Shown here: one piece after another, positions 17,220 to 26,550 of the stretch
Numbering within the stretch: position 1 is the first letter of the stretch
Layout of the letters: each line of letters opens with the position of its first letter
Assembly (NCBI GenBank): GCA_030646035.1
Contig: JAUSMY010000023.1
Location: forward strand, 1 to 64,000
Direction of reading: 5' to 3'
Origin: Thermodesulfovibrionia bacterium
GTDB lineage: Bacteria; Nitrospirota; Thermodesulfovibrionia; UBA6902
DNA: 64,000 nucleotides
Position numbers and translations under genes: made by a program
The notes under the pieces: model-generated
Told to the model about the DNA's origin: nothing
The model's input: only the letters and a program-made list of their open reading frames with translations
The model's database searches: none

Positions 17220-17867
17220 TTAGCTGTATTTTTTTATAAGTTCTTCTGAATTATTAAAGACCTTCTCTATATCTTCTTCATCAATTCCCGCGGAACGCAG
17301 GACTCTCCATGCAAATCCTTTGGTGATAAGGTCGTCCGGTGTGTGGCTGTCGGTATTTATCACCAGTTTTGCGCCTGCCCTTAGCGCAATCCGTGCGACA
17401 TGGCCGTTTGAGAGGCTGTGCCCCTTTCTGGATGTTATCTCAAGTGCAACGCCCTTCTCTTTTGCCTTTCTGGCATCATCAATAGATATAAGCCCCGGGT
17501 GTGAAATTATATCAGCGCCTGCCTCAATCCCTGCCGCGTTAGTACCCGCTATCACGGGTTCTACGATAGTCTCACCATGGACTATTACTATCTGCGCACC
17601 GAGCCCTCTTGCTTTTTCAACCATCTTGCCGATCAGCGCAGGTGGCACATGAGTTATCTCTGCTCCGGCTAAAACCTTAATATCAAGTTGTGCCGCGATC
17701 TCTTTGGCTGCTATAGCTATTCTCGGTATGACAAAATCCATATTTGAAATATCAACATGATCTGTTATTGCAATAGCCCTGTATCCGAAGCTGTATGCCC
17801 TCTGGATGAGCTCTGAAGGCAGAAGCGCACCGTCGCTTAAGAGTGTGTGGGTATGGAGATCAATCAT
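17220..17867 (-). CDS. PHP-domain phosphoesterase
   Basis: 215 residues. The metal-binding residues of the PHP fold are present: DLHTHTLLSDG (3-13), AITDHVD, AGAEITH, IVHGET, SHPGL and INTDSH. The family includes histidinol-phosphate phosphatase HisJ-like and other phosphoesterases. The length is right for a stand-alone hydrolase, but the substrate cannot be read from sequence. Start ATG 17867 follows a promoter of leaderless geometry. Confidence 0.8.
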   Translation of the reverse strand: MIDLHTHTLLSDGALLPSELIQRAYSFGYRAIAITDHVDISNMDFVIPRIAIAAKEIAAQLDIKVLAGAEITHVPPALIGKMVEKARGLGAQIVIVHGETIVEPVIAGTNAAGIEAGADIISHPGLISIDDARKAKEKGVALEITSRKGHSLSNGHVARIALRAGAKLVINTDSHTPDDLITKGFAWRVLRSAGIDEEDIEKVFNNSEELIKKYS

Positions 17868-17905
17868 GACATTGTAAGATACAGAAATAATGTTCTAATT
17901 GTCAA
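17868..17905 (-). promoter_or_regulatory. promoter of the PHP gene, leaderless geometry
   Basis: Minus strand: TTGACA (17900-17905), 18 bases, TATCTT (17876-17881), 8 bases, ATG (17865-17867). There is no Shine-Dalgarno. Confidence 0.55.
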
Positions 17906-17940
17906 AAATTAAGAGTAATACAGAAAATGAAATTTCATAT

Positions 17941-17978
17941 AAAAAAGAGGGCTGACCATACAGATCAGCCCTCTTTTG
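17941..17978 (-). terminator. intrinsic terminator of the YVTN gene
   Basis: A 13-bp stem (AAAAGAGGGCTGA 17943-17955 with 17965-17977) is followed by TTTTTT on the minus strand, 29 bases after the YVTN stop. Confidence 0.9.
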
Positions 17979-18006
17979 AAGTTTGTATTTTTCAGGGATC
18001 AGATAT

Positions 18007-19773
18007 TTATAGGTCTTTCCCTGCTCTCTTTGCCCTTCTTCTCCTTACAACAGGTATCATCACCAACCCTATCAATGTTATAACCGCTATCCCCGGATGC
18101 TTTATGCCATAAACTAACGGGGTAAGCGCCCATCTTGTTACGGTTCTGAGGTTTTCATGCTTAGCGATATAACCGGCGATCGGTGGAGATGTCCTGTAAT
18201 AGAACTTCACAAATGCCTTCCCGGCCCTATTTGTGAGAAGGATATTGTCCCTGAAGTCTCTCAGCACTTTCACATTGGGTTCAAAGTAGCTGCCGTATGC
18301 TGCTGTTGCTATAAAACAAAAACTGCTTGAAGAGTTACTATCTGTTTCTTCCGGAGGACTGCCGATAAACAGACCAAAAGCAATAGGCCCAGTTCCTACG
18401 TCCACTGTTTCAACCACTTCATTAATTGATGTGGCTATAACAGAAACTCTGTTGCTGTATCTGTCTGCCACATACACCCTTGTGCCGGCAGGATTCACTG
18501 CAATACCATGAGGGCCGTTACCTACTGTCACGGTATCAACCACTGTATCGGTTGCCGTGTCTATGACAGATATGTTGTCGCTGTCCATATTTGCCACATA
18601 GACCCTTGTGCCTGTCGGGTTCACTGCAACGCCAACAGGGCTGATTCCAACCGGGACCGTGGCAACTACTGTATCGGTTGCCGTGTCTATGACAGAGACA
18701 CTTTGGCTGCCGAAGTGAAAGTTTGTTACATAGACCCTTGTGCCTGCCGGATTTACTGCAATGCCATAAGGCCACCCTCCTACCGGCACTGTGGTAACCA
18801 CCGTATTAGTTGCCGTGTTTATGACAGAGACGTTGTTAGTGTTGAAGTTTGCCACATAAACCCTTGTGCCTGCCGGATTCACTACAATACCATGAGGACT
18901 GCTACCTACCGGCACCGAATCAACCACTGTGTTGGTTGCCGTGTTTATGACAGAGACGGTGTTGCTGGCGGCGTTTGCCACATAGACCCTTGTGCCTGTC
19001 GGGTTCACTGCAACGCCAAAAGGCTGGCTCTCTACTGCAATTGTATCAACCACTATATTGGTTGCCGTATCTATAACAGAGACATTGCCGCTGCCGATGT
19101 TTGTCACATATACTCTCGTGCCAGCAGGATTCACTGCAACGCCGGCAGGACCACCCCCTACTACTGGCGTTGTCGCGACTATTGTATCGGTTGCCGTGTC
19201 TATAACAGAGACATTGGCGCTGTCAAGGTTTGTGATATAGGCATAAGGCCTAGATCCGGTTACCGGCTCTGTTTCCGGCACGTCCAATGCAATGACATAC
19301 CAGTCTGCTCCGCCATCTCCATCGTTAAAACCGACAATCAATGTGTAATCGTTGCCACTGTTTGGCGATTGTTCTATCCATGCACTATCTCTCACTTTAT
19401 AGGAATTTGATATTGTTACGGTTTGATCAAGCGTCGTTGACAGGGCGGGGCTGACCCCGGTGAAGAAATTTGAACGGCAATCGCCGCCGCAATCATCAGG
19501 GTTCTCACCTTCAGGCCATTCAGGGATCCAGGGAACAGAGTTAATTATGGTCGGGAAATTATTCCACGGAGGGCCAACTTCGGTCCATGTCCCGGGAGCG
19601 GCAGCATCTACATGATTCCACTGAGCTGTATTTCCCCTGATCTCGAGGTAGCTCTCCCCATCAATGAAGGCTTCTACCCAAATTGTTGCTGCCTGAACAT
19701 AATTCGGAAGGATCATAAACAGTGCGACTAAGGCGATGGCCAATGTAAGCGCTTTAATTGAAAACCTCTTCAT
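18007..19773 (-). CDS. secreted YVTN beta-propeller protein with CFI-box C-terminal sorting tail
   Basis: 588 residues. Signal peptide (about 1-28, ending NYVQA), an N-terminal domain with a Cys pair (DDCGGDCRS), then seven to eight 42-residue repeats with [11 protein letters not shown]...[12 protein letters not shown], forming a beta-propeller. The C-terminal 115 residues begin with [12 protein letters not shown] and continue [11 protein letters not shown]...GKAFVKFYY, then a hydrophobic helix and a basic tail ([10 protein letters not shown]). I recognise this as the CFI-box type of exported-protein C-terminus, thought to be processed during surface sorting. Strong Shine-Dalgarno GGAGG before ATG 19773. 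It is an isolated gene with its own terminator; its surface role is inferred. Confidence 0.85.
   Translation of the reverse strand: MKRFSIKALTLAIALVALFMILPNYVQAATIWVEAFIDGESYLEIRGNTAQWNHVDAAAPGTWTEVGPPWNNFPTIINSVPWIPEWPEGENPDDCGGDCRSNFFTGVSPALSTTLDQTVTISNSYKVRDSAWIEQSPNSGNDYTLIVGFNDGDGGADWYVIALDVPETEPVTGSRPYAYITNLDSANVSVIDTATDTIVATTPVVGGGPAGVAVNPAGTRVYVTNIGSGNVSVIDTATNIVVDTIAVESQPFGVAVNPTGTRVYVANAASNTVSVINTATNTVVDSVPVGSSPHGIVVNPAGTRVYVANFNTNNVSVINTATNTVVTTVPVGGWPYGIAVNPAGTRVYVTNFHFGSQSVSVIDTATDTVVATVPVGISPVGVAVNPTGTRVYVANMDSDNISVIDTATDTVVDTVTVGNGPHGIAVNPAGTRVYVADRYSNRVSVIATSINEVVETVDVGTGPIAFGLFIGSPPEETDSNSSSSFCFIATAAYGSYFEPNVKVLRDFRDNILLTNRAGKAFVKFYYRTSPPIAGYIAKHENLRTVTRWALTPLVYGIKHPGIAVITLIGLVMIPVVRRRRAKRAGKDL
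18370..19250 (-). repeat. 126-bp tandem coding repeats of the beta-propeller
   Basis: Seven near-identical units spell the YVTN repeats, with highly conserved DNA around the codons for NPAGTRVYV and SVIDTATDT. Their regular spacing resembles an array, but they are coding and in frame. Confidence 0.85.
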
Positions 19774-19954
19774 TTTGCTCCTCCTTTAAGTAACATAGTA
19801 ACTTCCCTGGTTTTTATTAAGAATACAGCTTTAAATTAACCATGTAAATTTTAATTATCATAGTAAATGTCTTTATTTAATTCAACTAAATTTTTCAAAT
19901 TAATTATTTAGACAGTTTATGTTGAATATATCGGGTTTGGAACGCCGGCGGTTA

Positions 19955-19970
19955 TGTTATAATTTTTTCA
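19955..19970 (+). promoter_or_regulatory. extended -10 promoter of the metal ABC operon, leaderless geometry
   Basis: TGTTATAAT (TG at 19955-19956, hexamer 19958-19963) is followed by 7 bases and ATG 19971. The -35 (TTTGGA, 19936-19941) is weak, as expected for an extended -10 promoter. Confidence 0.65.
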
Positions 19971-20882
19971 ATGAAACCAGCCAAAATATTAATCCTACCG
20001 TTAGCTTTTATCTTACTCATCAGCATCTCAGCCTGCCAGAAACCTGCTGACAAGGCTGTAATAAAAGAAAAGAGGCTCAGGATAATCACAACAATCCCTC
20101 CCCTGTATTCATTCACAAAAAATATAGTCGGAAACCTTGCTGATGTTGAGAATCTGCTGCCTTCAGGTGTCGGGCCGCATGAATACTCTTTCAAACCGAA
20201 TGATGTAAAGAGGGTTGCAGATGCCCGGATGTTGATCAAGAACGGGGCCGGGCTTGAGAACTGGCTTGACGGCATGATTGATCTTACCGGTGCAGGCAGC
20301 TTGAAGGTCATAGACACGAGCATTGGAGTTGATGTCATTAACAATGACCCGCACATCTGGATATCTCCGAAGAATGCGATGGTTCAGGTGAAAAACATTA
20401 CTGATGCGCTGATAAAGGCTGACCCTGATAACGGCAAGGCGTATAGGAAAAACTCTGAAGATTATATAGCTAAATTAAAGCTTCTTGACGAAGAGATAAG
20501 CAGCGCGGCCTCAGGCTGGAGCAAAAAGGATTTTGTCTCTCTGCATTCAGCATTTCTGTATTTTGCCAAGGATTACGGACTAAGGCAGGTTGGTGTTATA
20601 ATTGAGTCGCCTGACAAGATACCTACACCCGGCCATTTAAAAGATATAATGGGAAAGATCAGGGCTGCAGGCATCAAGGCGATATTTTCCGAACCGGGGC
20701 CGCATCCCAAGGCGGTGATGATGATAGCAAAGGAGCTGGGAGTTGAGATATACAGGCTTGACACCATGGAGGCAGGCGATCTTTCTTCAGGATGGTATGA
20801 GGAAAAGACAAGGGCCAACCTGCTTGTGATGAAGATGGCTTTTGATCAATATTACGGCGTCTCGAAAGGAAATTCCAAATGA
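19971..20882 (+). CDS. znuA: zinc/manganese ABC transporter substrate-binding lipoprotein
   Basis: 303 residues. A lipoprotein signal ends in SISAC (Cys about 22). Cluster 9 (TroA/ZnuA-type) metal-binding histidines lie in GVGPHEYSFKP, DPHIWISP and SLHSAFLYFAKDYG. The acidic His-rich loop of classical ZnuA is absent, so Zn versus Mn specificity is open. It overlaps the ATPase gene by 4 bases (ATGA). Confidence 0.85.
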   Translation: MKPAKILILPLAFILLISISACQKPADKAVIKEKRLRIITTIPPLYSFTKNIVGNLADVENLLPSGVGPHEYSFKPNDVKRVADARMLIKNGAGLENWLDGMIDLTGAGSLKVIDTSIGVDVINNDPHIWISPKNAMVQVKNITDALIKADPDNGKAYRKNSEDYIAKLKLLDEEISSAASGWSKKDFVSLHSAFLYFAKDYGLRQVGVIIESPDKIPTPGHLKDIMGKIRAAGIKAIFSEPGPHPKAVMMIAKELGVEIYRLDTMEAGDLSSGWYEEKTRANLLVMKMAFDQYYGVSKGNSK

Positions 20883-21631
20883 GCATATTGTCTGTAGAGA
20901 ACCTCTGTGTCAAGGTCAATGGACAGCATCTCATAGAGAATATAACCTTCTCTATTGAAAAGGGCAGCATAGTTGCCATCATCGGCCCTAACGGTGCAGG
21001 AAAAACCACGCTTGTTAAGGCTATCCTCGGGCTTATGCCGATAGCAGCTGGTTCAGCTTTTTTATTCGGCGAACTCTTAAAAGGCAGAAACTTCAACGGC
21101 AGGGTCGGTTATGTTCCGCAGATGCTTGAGTTTGACAGGACATTCCCTCTCACAGTATCCGAACTTTTGGGATTGACCGTCTCTCCGATGTTCTCCTTCT
21201 CTTTATACAAAAAACGGAAAGAGAAAAAAAATACCGACACGCTCCTCAGAAAGGTCGGGGCGCAGGACCTCTCTCAAAGGAAGATAGGCAGCCTTTCCGG
21301 AGGTGAGCTTCAGAGGGTCATGATCGCCAAGGCGATGGCCAATAATCCTGAGATACTCTTTCTGGATGAGCCTGCTTCAGGAGTGGATATAGACGGGCAG
21401 GAGAAGTTCTATGACCTCATAAACAGGCTTAATAAAGAGCAGGGCGTGACCGTCATAATGATATCCCATGACCTTAACATCGTTTACCGATTTGCCGATA
21501 ATGTGCTCTGCATGAACAGAAAGCTGATATGCACCGGAAGGCCTGCAGACGCGCTTACGGATGAGGTCATAAAGAGCGTGTACGGCGAGATGATGGGAGG
21601 TTATATACACAGCTGCCATGAACATAATTAG
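20879..21631 (+). CDS. znuC: metal ABC transporter ATP-binding protein
   Basis: 250 residues. Walker A GPNGAGKTT is at 36-44, the signature LSGGELQRV at about 139-147, Walker B ILFLDEPASGVD follows and the switch His is in ISHDL. It energises import through the neighbouring permease. The gene overlaps both neighbours (4 and 14 bases), so the three are translationally coupled. Confidence 0.93.
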   Translation: MSILSVENLCVKVNGQHLIENITFSIEKGSIVAIIGPNGAGKTTLVKAILGLMPIAAGSAFLFGELLKGRNFNGRVGYVPQMLEFDRTFPLTVSELLGLTVSPMFSFSLYKKRKEKKNTDTLLRKVGAQDLSQRKIGSLSGGELQRVMIAKAMANNPEILFLDEPASGVDIDGQEKFYDLINRLNKEQGVTVIMISHDLNIVYRFADNVLCMNRKLICTGRPADALTDEVIKSVYGEMMGGYIHSCHEHN

Positions 21632-22424
21632 CGATATACTGACATACCCGTTCATGCAGAGGGCGTTAATAGCTTCTGTGGTTGTTGGCATTCTATGCTC
21701 ATACGCGGGCTGCTTTGTTGTGATGCGCAGGATGGCTTTCTTTTCTGACGCGATCGCGCACGCCGCCTTTGCGGGCATTGCTGCTGGTATGCTTCTAAAT
21801 ATCGATTACTCTATCTCATCCGTTGTCGTGGCGATCCTTATAGCCTTTTTTATAGCCTATCTTTCAGAAAAGACAACGCTGTCCAATGATACTGCTATCG
21901 GGATAGGTTTCTCCGCTGCGATCGCATCAGGAATGCTGATAATCGGGATGTTAGACGGCTACAGGGGCGATCTCTTTGGATTTCTATTCGGCGATATACT
22001 TACTATCAGCAATAACGACCTTCTTCTGCTCTCTGTTGTCGGCATAATAGTCCTCTCAACTCTCGTCATTTTTTTAAAACCGCTTCTTCAGATAGCGTTC
22101 AACAAGGACATCGCAAAAGTAGAAGGCACAAAGGTCAGGCTCTTTGAGTACCTGCTCTTCTTTGTCATAGCCCTTGTAGTTACCGTCAGCCTCAAGATAG
22201 TCGGCATCATACTTGTGACATCGCTCCTCATCGTGCCTGCCGCTTCGGCAAAGAACCTCGCAACGAACATGAGACAGCTCTTCGGGCTTTCAATAACATT
22301 CGGGGTCATATCAGGCATCGCCGGCCTGATGCTCTCCATTCACTTCAACTCACCCTCAGGCCCGACGATAGTGCTTGTCAGCATCGGGATATTCTTTTTG
22401 ACTCTGCTGAAGAGAAAGGCTTAA
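21618..22424 (+). CDS. znuB: metal ABC transporter permease
   Basis: 268 residues with eight to nine transmembrane segments. FVVMRRMAFFSDAIAHAAFAG is the typical ABC-3 permease N-terminal signature. It completes the ZnuABC/TroABC-type importer. Confidence 0.92.
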   Translation: MNIISDILTYPFMQRALIASVVVGILCSYAGCFVVMRRMAFFSDAIAHAAFAGIAAGMLLNIDYSISSVVVAILIAFFIAYLSEKTTLSNDTAIGIGFSAAIASGMLIIGMLDGYRGDLFGFLFGDILTISNNDLLLLSVVGIIVLSTLVIFLKPLLQIAFNKDIAKVEGTKVRLFEYLLFFVIALVVTVSLKIVGIILVTSLLIVPAASAKNLATNMRQLFGLSITFGVISGIAGLMLSIHFNSPSGPTIVLVSIGIFFLTLLKRKA

Positions 22425-22432
22425 GGCAGATT

Positions 22433-22627
22433 TCAAGGATGTATAGCTTTTACACGCCCTAATTCTCCGCTTTGCAGACGGACTTTGATCCCATGCGTAT
22501 GTGAAGAAGACTTGGTTAAGATATCTTTCACAATACCTTCTGTAAGTTTCCCGGAACGCTGGTCTTGCTTTAACACGATTGAAACACGCGATCCCGGCCT
22601 TATGTCTGAGCGCATTGTGCCGTTCAT
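22433..22627 (-). CDS. ywbE: YwbE family protein (DUF2196)
   Basis: 64 residues matching YwbE along its whole length: NGTMRSDIRPGSRVSIVLKQ, DQRSGKLTEGIVKDILT, SHTHGIKVRLQSGELGRVKAI. The function is unknown; the fold is a small SH3-like beta barrel. A GGAGG Shine-Dalgarno precedes ATG 22627. Its start abuts the stop of the 22628 gene, so the two are coupled. Confidence 0.9.
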   Translation of the reverse strand: MNGTMRSDIRPGSRVSIVLKQDQRSGKLTEGIVKDILTKSSSHTHGIKVRLQSGELGRVKAIHP

Positions 22628-22876
22628 CTATTCCTCCACCAGCTGCCACTCGGCATAGCCGTCTTTTCTCTCCAGTAGATGTCTATTGACTAAATGGATC
22701 TTCTTCCTCGTGGGATGAGTCTTTATCTCGATAAAAGCCCTTACAATACCTGCTATCGCAGCTTCCTGAAAGGTGTATTCGATCCCGTCTTTGAATTTTA
22801 CAGTTGTCCTGATATGCCTGTGGCCTTCAGGTATTTCAGCGATGATCTCTTGTATATCCTCGTTCCTTACTATCAT
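22628..22876 (-). CDS. small protein coupled to YwbE, unknown function
   Basis: 82 residues (MIVRNEDIQEIIAEIPEGHRHIRTTVKFKDG...). It is predicted mixed alpha/beta, with no signal or membrane segment. I do not recognise a family. Immediate coupling to ywbE suggests a shared process. The divergent promoter region to the JAMM gene is 22877-22973. Confidence 0.65.
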   Translation of the reverse strand: MIVRNEDIQEIIAEIPEGHRHIRTTVKFKDGIEYTFQEAAIAGIVRAFIEIKTHPTRKKIHLVNRHLLERKDGYAEWQLVEE

Positions 22877-22973
22877 CTCTCCCCCTTGTTTACATTAAGA
22901 TTCTGATTCTTCGGGCTATCTGTTTAAATTATACAGATTGTATTATTTTGAGTCATTAATTATTGTAATTACT

Positions 22974-23420
22974 ATGAAGATAAATAAAGACATCATTGAC
23001 AGGATATATAAGCATGCTGTTGAATCTTATCCTGATGAATGCTGCGGCATCATTACGGGCAAAGACGATCTGCAGATCCTTCACAGGTGCAGCAACATCC
23101 AGAATGAGCTTCATGCCGATGACCCTGAGGGAAATCCGAGGGACGCAAGGACGGCATATGCTATTGACAGGGCTGAGGCCGGGAAGATATATTCTGAAGC
23201 AAAAGAGAATAGCAGAGACGTTATCGCCTTCTACCACTCGCACATAGACTGTGACGCCTACTTTTCAGAGACAGACAAAGAGGCGCAGGTCGTTTTTGGA
23301 GAGCCTGAATTTCCGGACGCTATACAGATCGTGGTCTCAGTGATAAAGAAGAACATCTGCGGCCTGAAGTCATTCAAATGGGACAGCGACAAGAAAGATT
23401 TTGTCGTTTCCCAGATCTGA
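22974..23420 (+). CDS. JAMM/Mov34 metalloprotease
   Basis: 148 residues from ATG 22974; a more upstream start would add 12 residues of AT-rich leader and is rejected. The JAMM zinc site is complete: Glu in PDECCGI (about 21) and HSHIDCDAYFSETD (HxH, 7 residues, S, 2 residues, D). Bacterial stand-alone members remove C-terminal tails from ubiquitin-like sulfur carriers (ThiS/MoaD type) or cleave similar isopeptides. No carrier gene is adjacent, so the partner is unknown. Confidence 0.88.
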   Translation: MKINKDIIDRIYKHAVESYPDECCGIITGKDDLQILHRCSNIQNELHADDPEGNPRDARTAYAIDRAEAGKIYSEAKENSRDVIAFYHSHIDCDAYFSETDKEAQVVFGEPEFPDAIQIVVSVIKKNICGLKSFKWDSDKKDFVVSQI

Positions 23421-23454
23421 GCCTGATATTTATCCGCACTACCTCTATAAAGTA

Positions 23455-24300
23455 TTATTTCTTTTTCAGCTTATAAAAACGGGCTGAGACGGTCGCTCCT
23501 TTCAGGTCATCCAGTTTGTAACCCATTGACTTGTCAAGACGGCTGAGGCGTTCATCCGGAAGCGGATGTGTCTTGAATAGGAGCTTTACGGAATCATCCT
23601 CTTTGCTGTAATGTCCCATCTGCTGCAGCACTTCGGCAAGGGCGTACTGGTCATAGCCTGCCCTTGCTGAGAGCACAACCCCCATGCGGTCTGCTTCATA
23701 TTCAGCGTTCTTGTCCAGTCCGCGAGCCACTACTTCAGCCCCGCTTCCGATAAGTCTTTGCACGAGCTCGTTGTCCTGCCCTATCTCCCGGCTGAGCAAT
23801 TTAGTCCCGAAGTCCATGACCTTTGCCTGCTGTATTACACGGTAGTGGTGTTTCCTTACAACATGTCCGATCTCGTGTGCCAGCACTCCGGCAAGCTGCG
23901 CCTCGTTTTGCAGTAACAGGTAAAGCCCCTGTGTAACGAATATATAACCTCCTGGCATTGAAAAGGCATTGACATCGCCGCTCTCTATCACACCGAAATG
24001 CCACTGGAGGTCAGGCCGCTCGCTCTGGTTTGCTACCCACCTGCCTACGCTGTTAACGTACTTCTGCAAGGCATTGTCCTTTACCAAAGGCGATGCCCCA
24101 AGAAGATTGCCCGCGATCTGACGGCCGACTGCGATCTCTTCTGTATCCGGGGAAGAAGAAACCCCTTTATTTTGTCCGGTCTTTGTGTCCAATACCTTGC
24201 CGATCCCGTTCAGCAATTCCTTGCCCAGGTCAAATCCGTAAACAAAGGGAGATAAGATAATGCACATGCCTAAGACTAAAAAAACAATTCGTTTAAACAT
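23455..24300 (-). CDS. M48 family zinc metalloprotease
   Basis: 281 residues from ATG 24300, chosen because AGGAGA precedes it and a signal peptide follows (FKRIVFLVLGMCIILSPFVYG). The zinc motif is HEIGHVVRKHH with the third ligand Glu in EYEADRMG. It is the BepA/LoiP-like periplasmic type, a quality-control protease for envelope proteins. It lies last in a three-gene minus-strand operon with SH3 and CHASE2 proteins, 10 bases after the SH3 gene. Confidence 0.88.
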   Translation of the reverse strand: MFKRIVFLVLGMCIILSPFVYGFDLGKELLNGIGKVLDTKTGQNKGVSSSPDTEEIAVGRQIAGNLLGASPLVKDNALQKYVNSVGRWVANQSERPDLQWHFGVIESGDVNAFSMPGGYIFVTQGLYLLLQNEAQLAGVLAHEIGHVVRKHHYRVIQQAKVMDFGTKLLSREIGQDNELVQRLIGSGAEVVARGLDKNAEYEADRMGVVLSARAGYDQYALAEVLQQMGHYSKEDDSVKLLFKTHPLPDERLSRLDKSMGYKLDDLKGATVSARFYKLKKK

Positions 24301-24310
24301 TTGTCTTCTC

Positions 24311-24808
24311 CTATTCAGACAGATAAGCCACGCTGCGCGCTTTAAGCTGCGCCTTTGCGGCAAACTGTTCTGCATCTTTTTTATTGACAATGAACGATTC
24401 TGCAAGCTCAAGTTCTTTTGCATTAAACTTTGCGTTCTTCAGGTCTTCTTCATTGAGGCCGCGGATGCCGGTTGATGAGACCACATTTCCGGTCCCGGCC
24501 CTTCCTGAAGCCAGCGCTAAGACGCTTGACGTTTTTGTTCCTGAAGCAGATGTGCCGCTGCCGAGGCGTATGCTCAACATTCTTACCCATCCTTTTTTAG
24601 GAGCTGAGATCAGCATCCAGCCCCCGTCCCTTTTGACAATGGTCACCTTGCTGCCGGAAGCGAGTGAGCCAACCGTCTTTGCGTCCCGAAAGGGTTCAGC
24701 CTTTATCACATCTGCCTTAATAGCAGAGCCGGTCTCGGCTGTCAGGCCTGTCTGCACCGTAAGGCAGACCAATAATCCTGCAAAAAACAACTTTGTTAAA
24801 GTTCTCAT
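24311..24808 (-). CDS. exported bacterial SH3-domain protein
   Basis: 165 residues from ATG 24808 (GGAGG Shine-Dalgarno); upstream codons would be read through the end of the CHASE2 gene. Signal peptide about 1-24, SH3b domain about 27-82 (KADVIKAEPFRDAKTVGSLASGSKV...GWVRM), then a linker and a charged helical tail. Such domains usually bind peptidoglycan or act as envelope sensors. Its ATG overlaps the CHASE2 stop (ATGA). Confidence 0.8.
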   Translation of the reverse strand: MRTLTKLFFAGLLVCLTVQTGLTAETGSAIKADVIKAEPFRDAKTVGSLASGSKVTIVKRDGGWMLISAPKKGWVRMLSIRLGSGTSASGTKTSSVLALASGRAGTGNVVSSTGIRGLNEEDLKNAKFNAKELELAESFIVNKKDAEQFAAKAQLKARSVAYLSE

Positions 24809-26496
24809 ACTTTTGTCCTCCCCGCTTCGTTCAGGCGCATCAGCGCCTCGCCAAAAAGCAAGACCCACCCGTCCCTGGCATGCTCGCCTCCGTCAATTCT
24901 CCCTTCATGAAAAATAACCGACATCACTCCCGCCTTCCAGCCTTTTGTCTGCCGGAGTTCAGCAGACGCCTCTTCCACTTCTTTTACTTCTTCCCTGATA
25001 AGGCCCTTTGTTCTTTCATCATTAAACCCGCATGTCCATGATACAGCTATCGTCCCCTCAAATAAACCCCATATCCCTTTCTGCGAGCCCTTCACCGTCT
25101 CTACATTCTTCGCCTGTATCCCGTGTTTTTCAAGACTATGGCGTATAGCTGCAACCGCTCTTTCTCCTGAGGATTTCATCTCTCCGCCGGTTTGTATCAG
25201 CATAAGCGCCGCATATAGCTCCCCTTCAGACGCCACAGAAGACATGACAGCGCTTTTTTCAAGAATCTTTCCGGTGGAAAAGTAATATATTTTTGCGCAT
25301 GTAAAATAGGCAACTCCAAACATGACAGGCCCGGTCAGGTTTATATATGTGGTCATCAGGTTGATGCTTGCGTATGAGATCCCGATAAGCATGAATTGGG
25401 AAGCCCCGAAGATGCGTGCGAGCTTCTCCTGCCCGACATTTTTAAAAAATGCTATAGTCGTGCCCCAGATGATCAGGAGGGCGAGCAGAAGATTTGAAAG
25501 CCCGGTGTTGGGCACACGGAGATAATCGTCATGTTTGAGGTTGTCGATCGCAGTCGCGAGTATCTCCACCCCGGGATGAAGGCTGTCCATGGGCGTGGGT
25601 TTTACATCAAAAAGCCCGGCTGCCGTGGAGCCGATAATGACGATCTTACCGGTAAACTCGTCCTGCGGCCGTTTGTGGTACTTGCTCGTCATGTCCCAAA
25701 ATACATCGGCAAAGCCTGCGTAATGATAAGTAAAAGGCTTGCCGCGCCAATTGATAAGGATATCATCTCTATCCGGCAGCTTTATCCCAAGCCATGTTAC
25801 AACGCGCGCAGGCAGGGATGGAATGAGCCAGCCGTAATCCTTTCGATGCACAGTATATTGACGTGCTACCCCGTCACTGTCGGGATATATATTGTTGATG
25901 CCCAGCCGTCCGCCCTTGATAGCCGCTTCAAAGAATGGCAGGACAACAGCGATCGGTTTGTTCTCCGCAATCTCACCTGGAATGCGTGTTGTGCCGGGGA
26001 TATGTTCAGGAAGGATGCTGCTTAAATTGTCATTTTGAGGGTCAAGGCGAAGGACTGTGAAAAATGTGTTATCGGTCTTATTGACGGCGTCATTAAAATA
26101 AGCGTCGCTGTCAGGATTGTACACATCAGGGTCAGAGAAGAGGATATCAAAGATAACAGCCTTTGGGCGCTGTTTTTCTATCTGCTCAAGAAACTCTCCC
26201 ATGACCTGCCGCGGCCATGGCCATCGGCCGTATTCTTTAGCCATAGCAGAAAGGCTCGCCTCGTTAATGTCCACTATAACGATATCAGGATCAGGTTTGC
26301 TGACCACGATCCTGTTCCTTATCATAAGGTCAAAGGATGCCTGCTTCATCTTCGCTGTCCGGTTCAACAGAAGGCTGTCAGCTAAAACAACGAACGTAAA
26401 GACCACGGCAAGGTAAAGGTAAACGTAGGAGCTTGCCTTCAGTCGCCTGCTTATCTTAATCCACAAACTCTGAATGATATCTGTGAGCCAGTTCAT
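24805..26496 (-). CDS. CHASE2-domain membrane sensor with unrecognised cytoplasmic output region
   Basis: 563 residues. One transmembrane helix (about 24-45), an extracytoplasmic CHASE2 domain (about 55-320, with VIVDINEASL...GRWPWPR and FDILFSDPD), and three transmembrane helices (about 330-410). The roughly 150-residue C-terminal cytoplasmic part (SVASEGELYAALML...) is neither a kinase, a cyclase nor a GGDEF domain that I can identify. It heads the operon with an SH3 protein and an M48 protease. The promoter has leaderless geometry (TAGAAT 26504-26509, 7 bases, ATG). Confidence 0.82.
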   Translation of the reverse strand: MNWLTDIIQSLWIKISRRLKASSYVYLYLAVVFTFVVLADSLLLNRTAKMKQASFDLMIRNRIVVSKPDPDIVIVDINEASLSAMAKEYGRWPWPRQVMGEFLEQIEKQRPKAVIFDILFSDPDVYNPDSDAYFNDAVNKTDNTFFTVLRLDPQNDNLSSILPEHIPGTTRIPGEIAENKPIAVVLPFFEAAIKGGRLGINNIYPDSDGVARQYTVHRKDYGWLIPSLPARVVTWLGIKLPDRDDILINWRGKPFTYHYAGFADVFWDMTSKYHKRPQDEFTGKIVIIGSTAAGLFDVKPTPMDSLHPGVEILATAIDNLKHDDYLRVPNTGLSNLLLALLIIWGTTIAFFKNVGQEKLARIFGASQFMLIGISYASINLMTTYINLTGPVMFGVAYFTCAKIYYFSTGKILEKSAVMSSVASEGELYAALMLIQTGGEMKSSGERAVAAIRHSLEKHGIQAKNVETVKGSQKGIWGLFEGTIAVSWTCGFNDERTKGLIREEVKEVEEASAELRQTKGWKAGVMSVIFHEGRIDGGEHARDGWVLLFGEALMRLNEAGRTKV

Positions 26497-26550
26497 TAAT
26501 TAGATTCTACACCAAAAAGCAGGGAGAAGAAGGATTTTACAGCTTTTATC

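Noticed and set aside
18370-19250. Regularly spaced repeats that look like a CRISPR array
   Set aside because: The units are in-frame 42-residue protein repeats, with no unique spacers.
18508-19410. A 300-codon plus-strand frame rich in Cys, His and Arg
   Set aside because: It is the shadow of the YVTN repeats and has no start signal or plausible composition.
19951-19970. Zur-box-like half site (ATGTTATAAT) at znuA
   Set aside because: Only one half matches; the right half is a T-run, and the match is explained by the extended -10 box.
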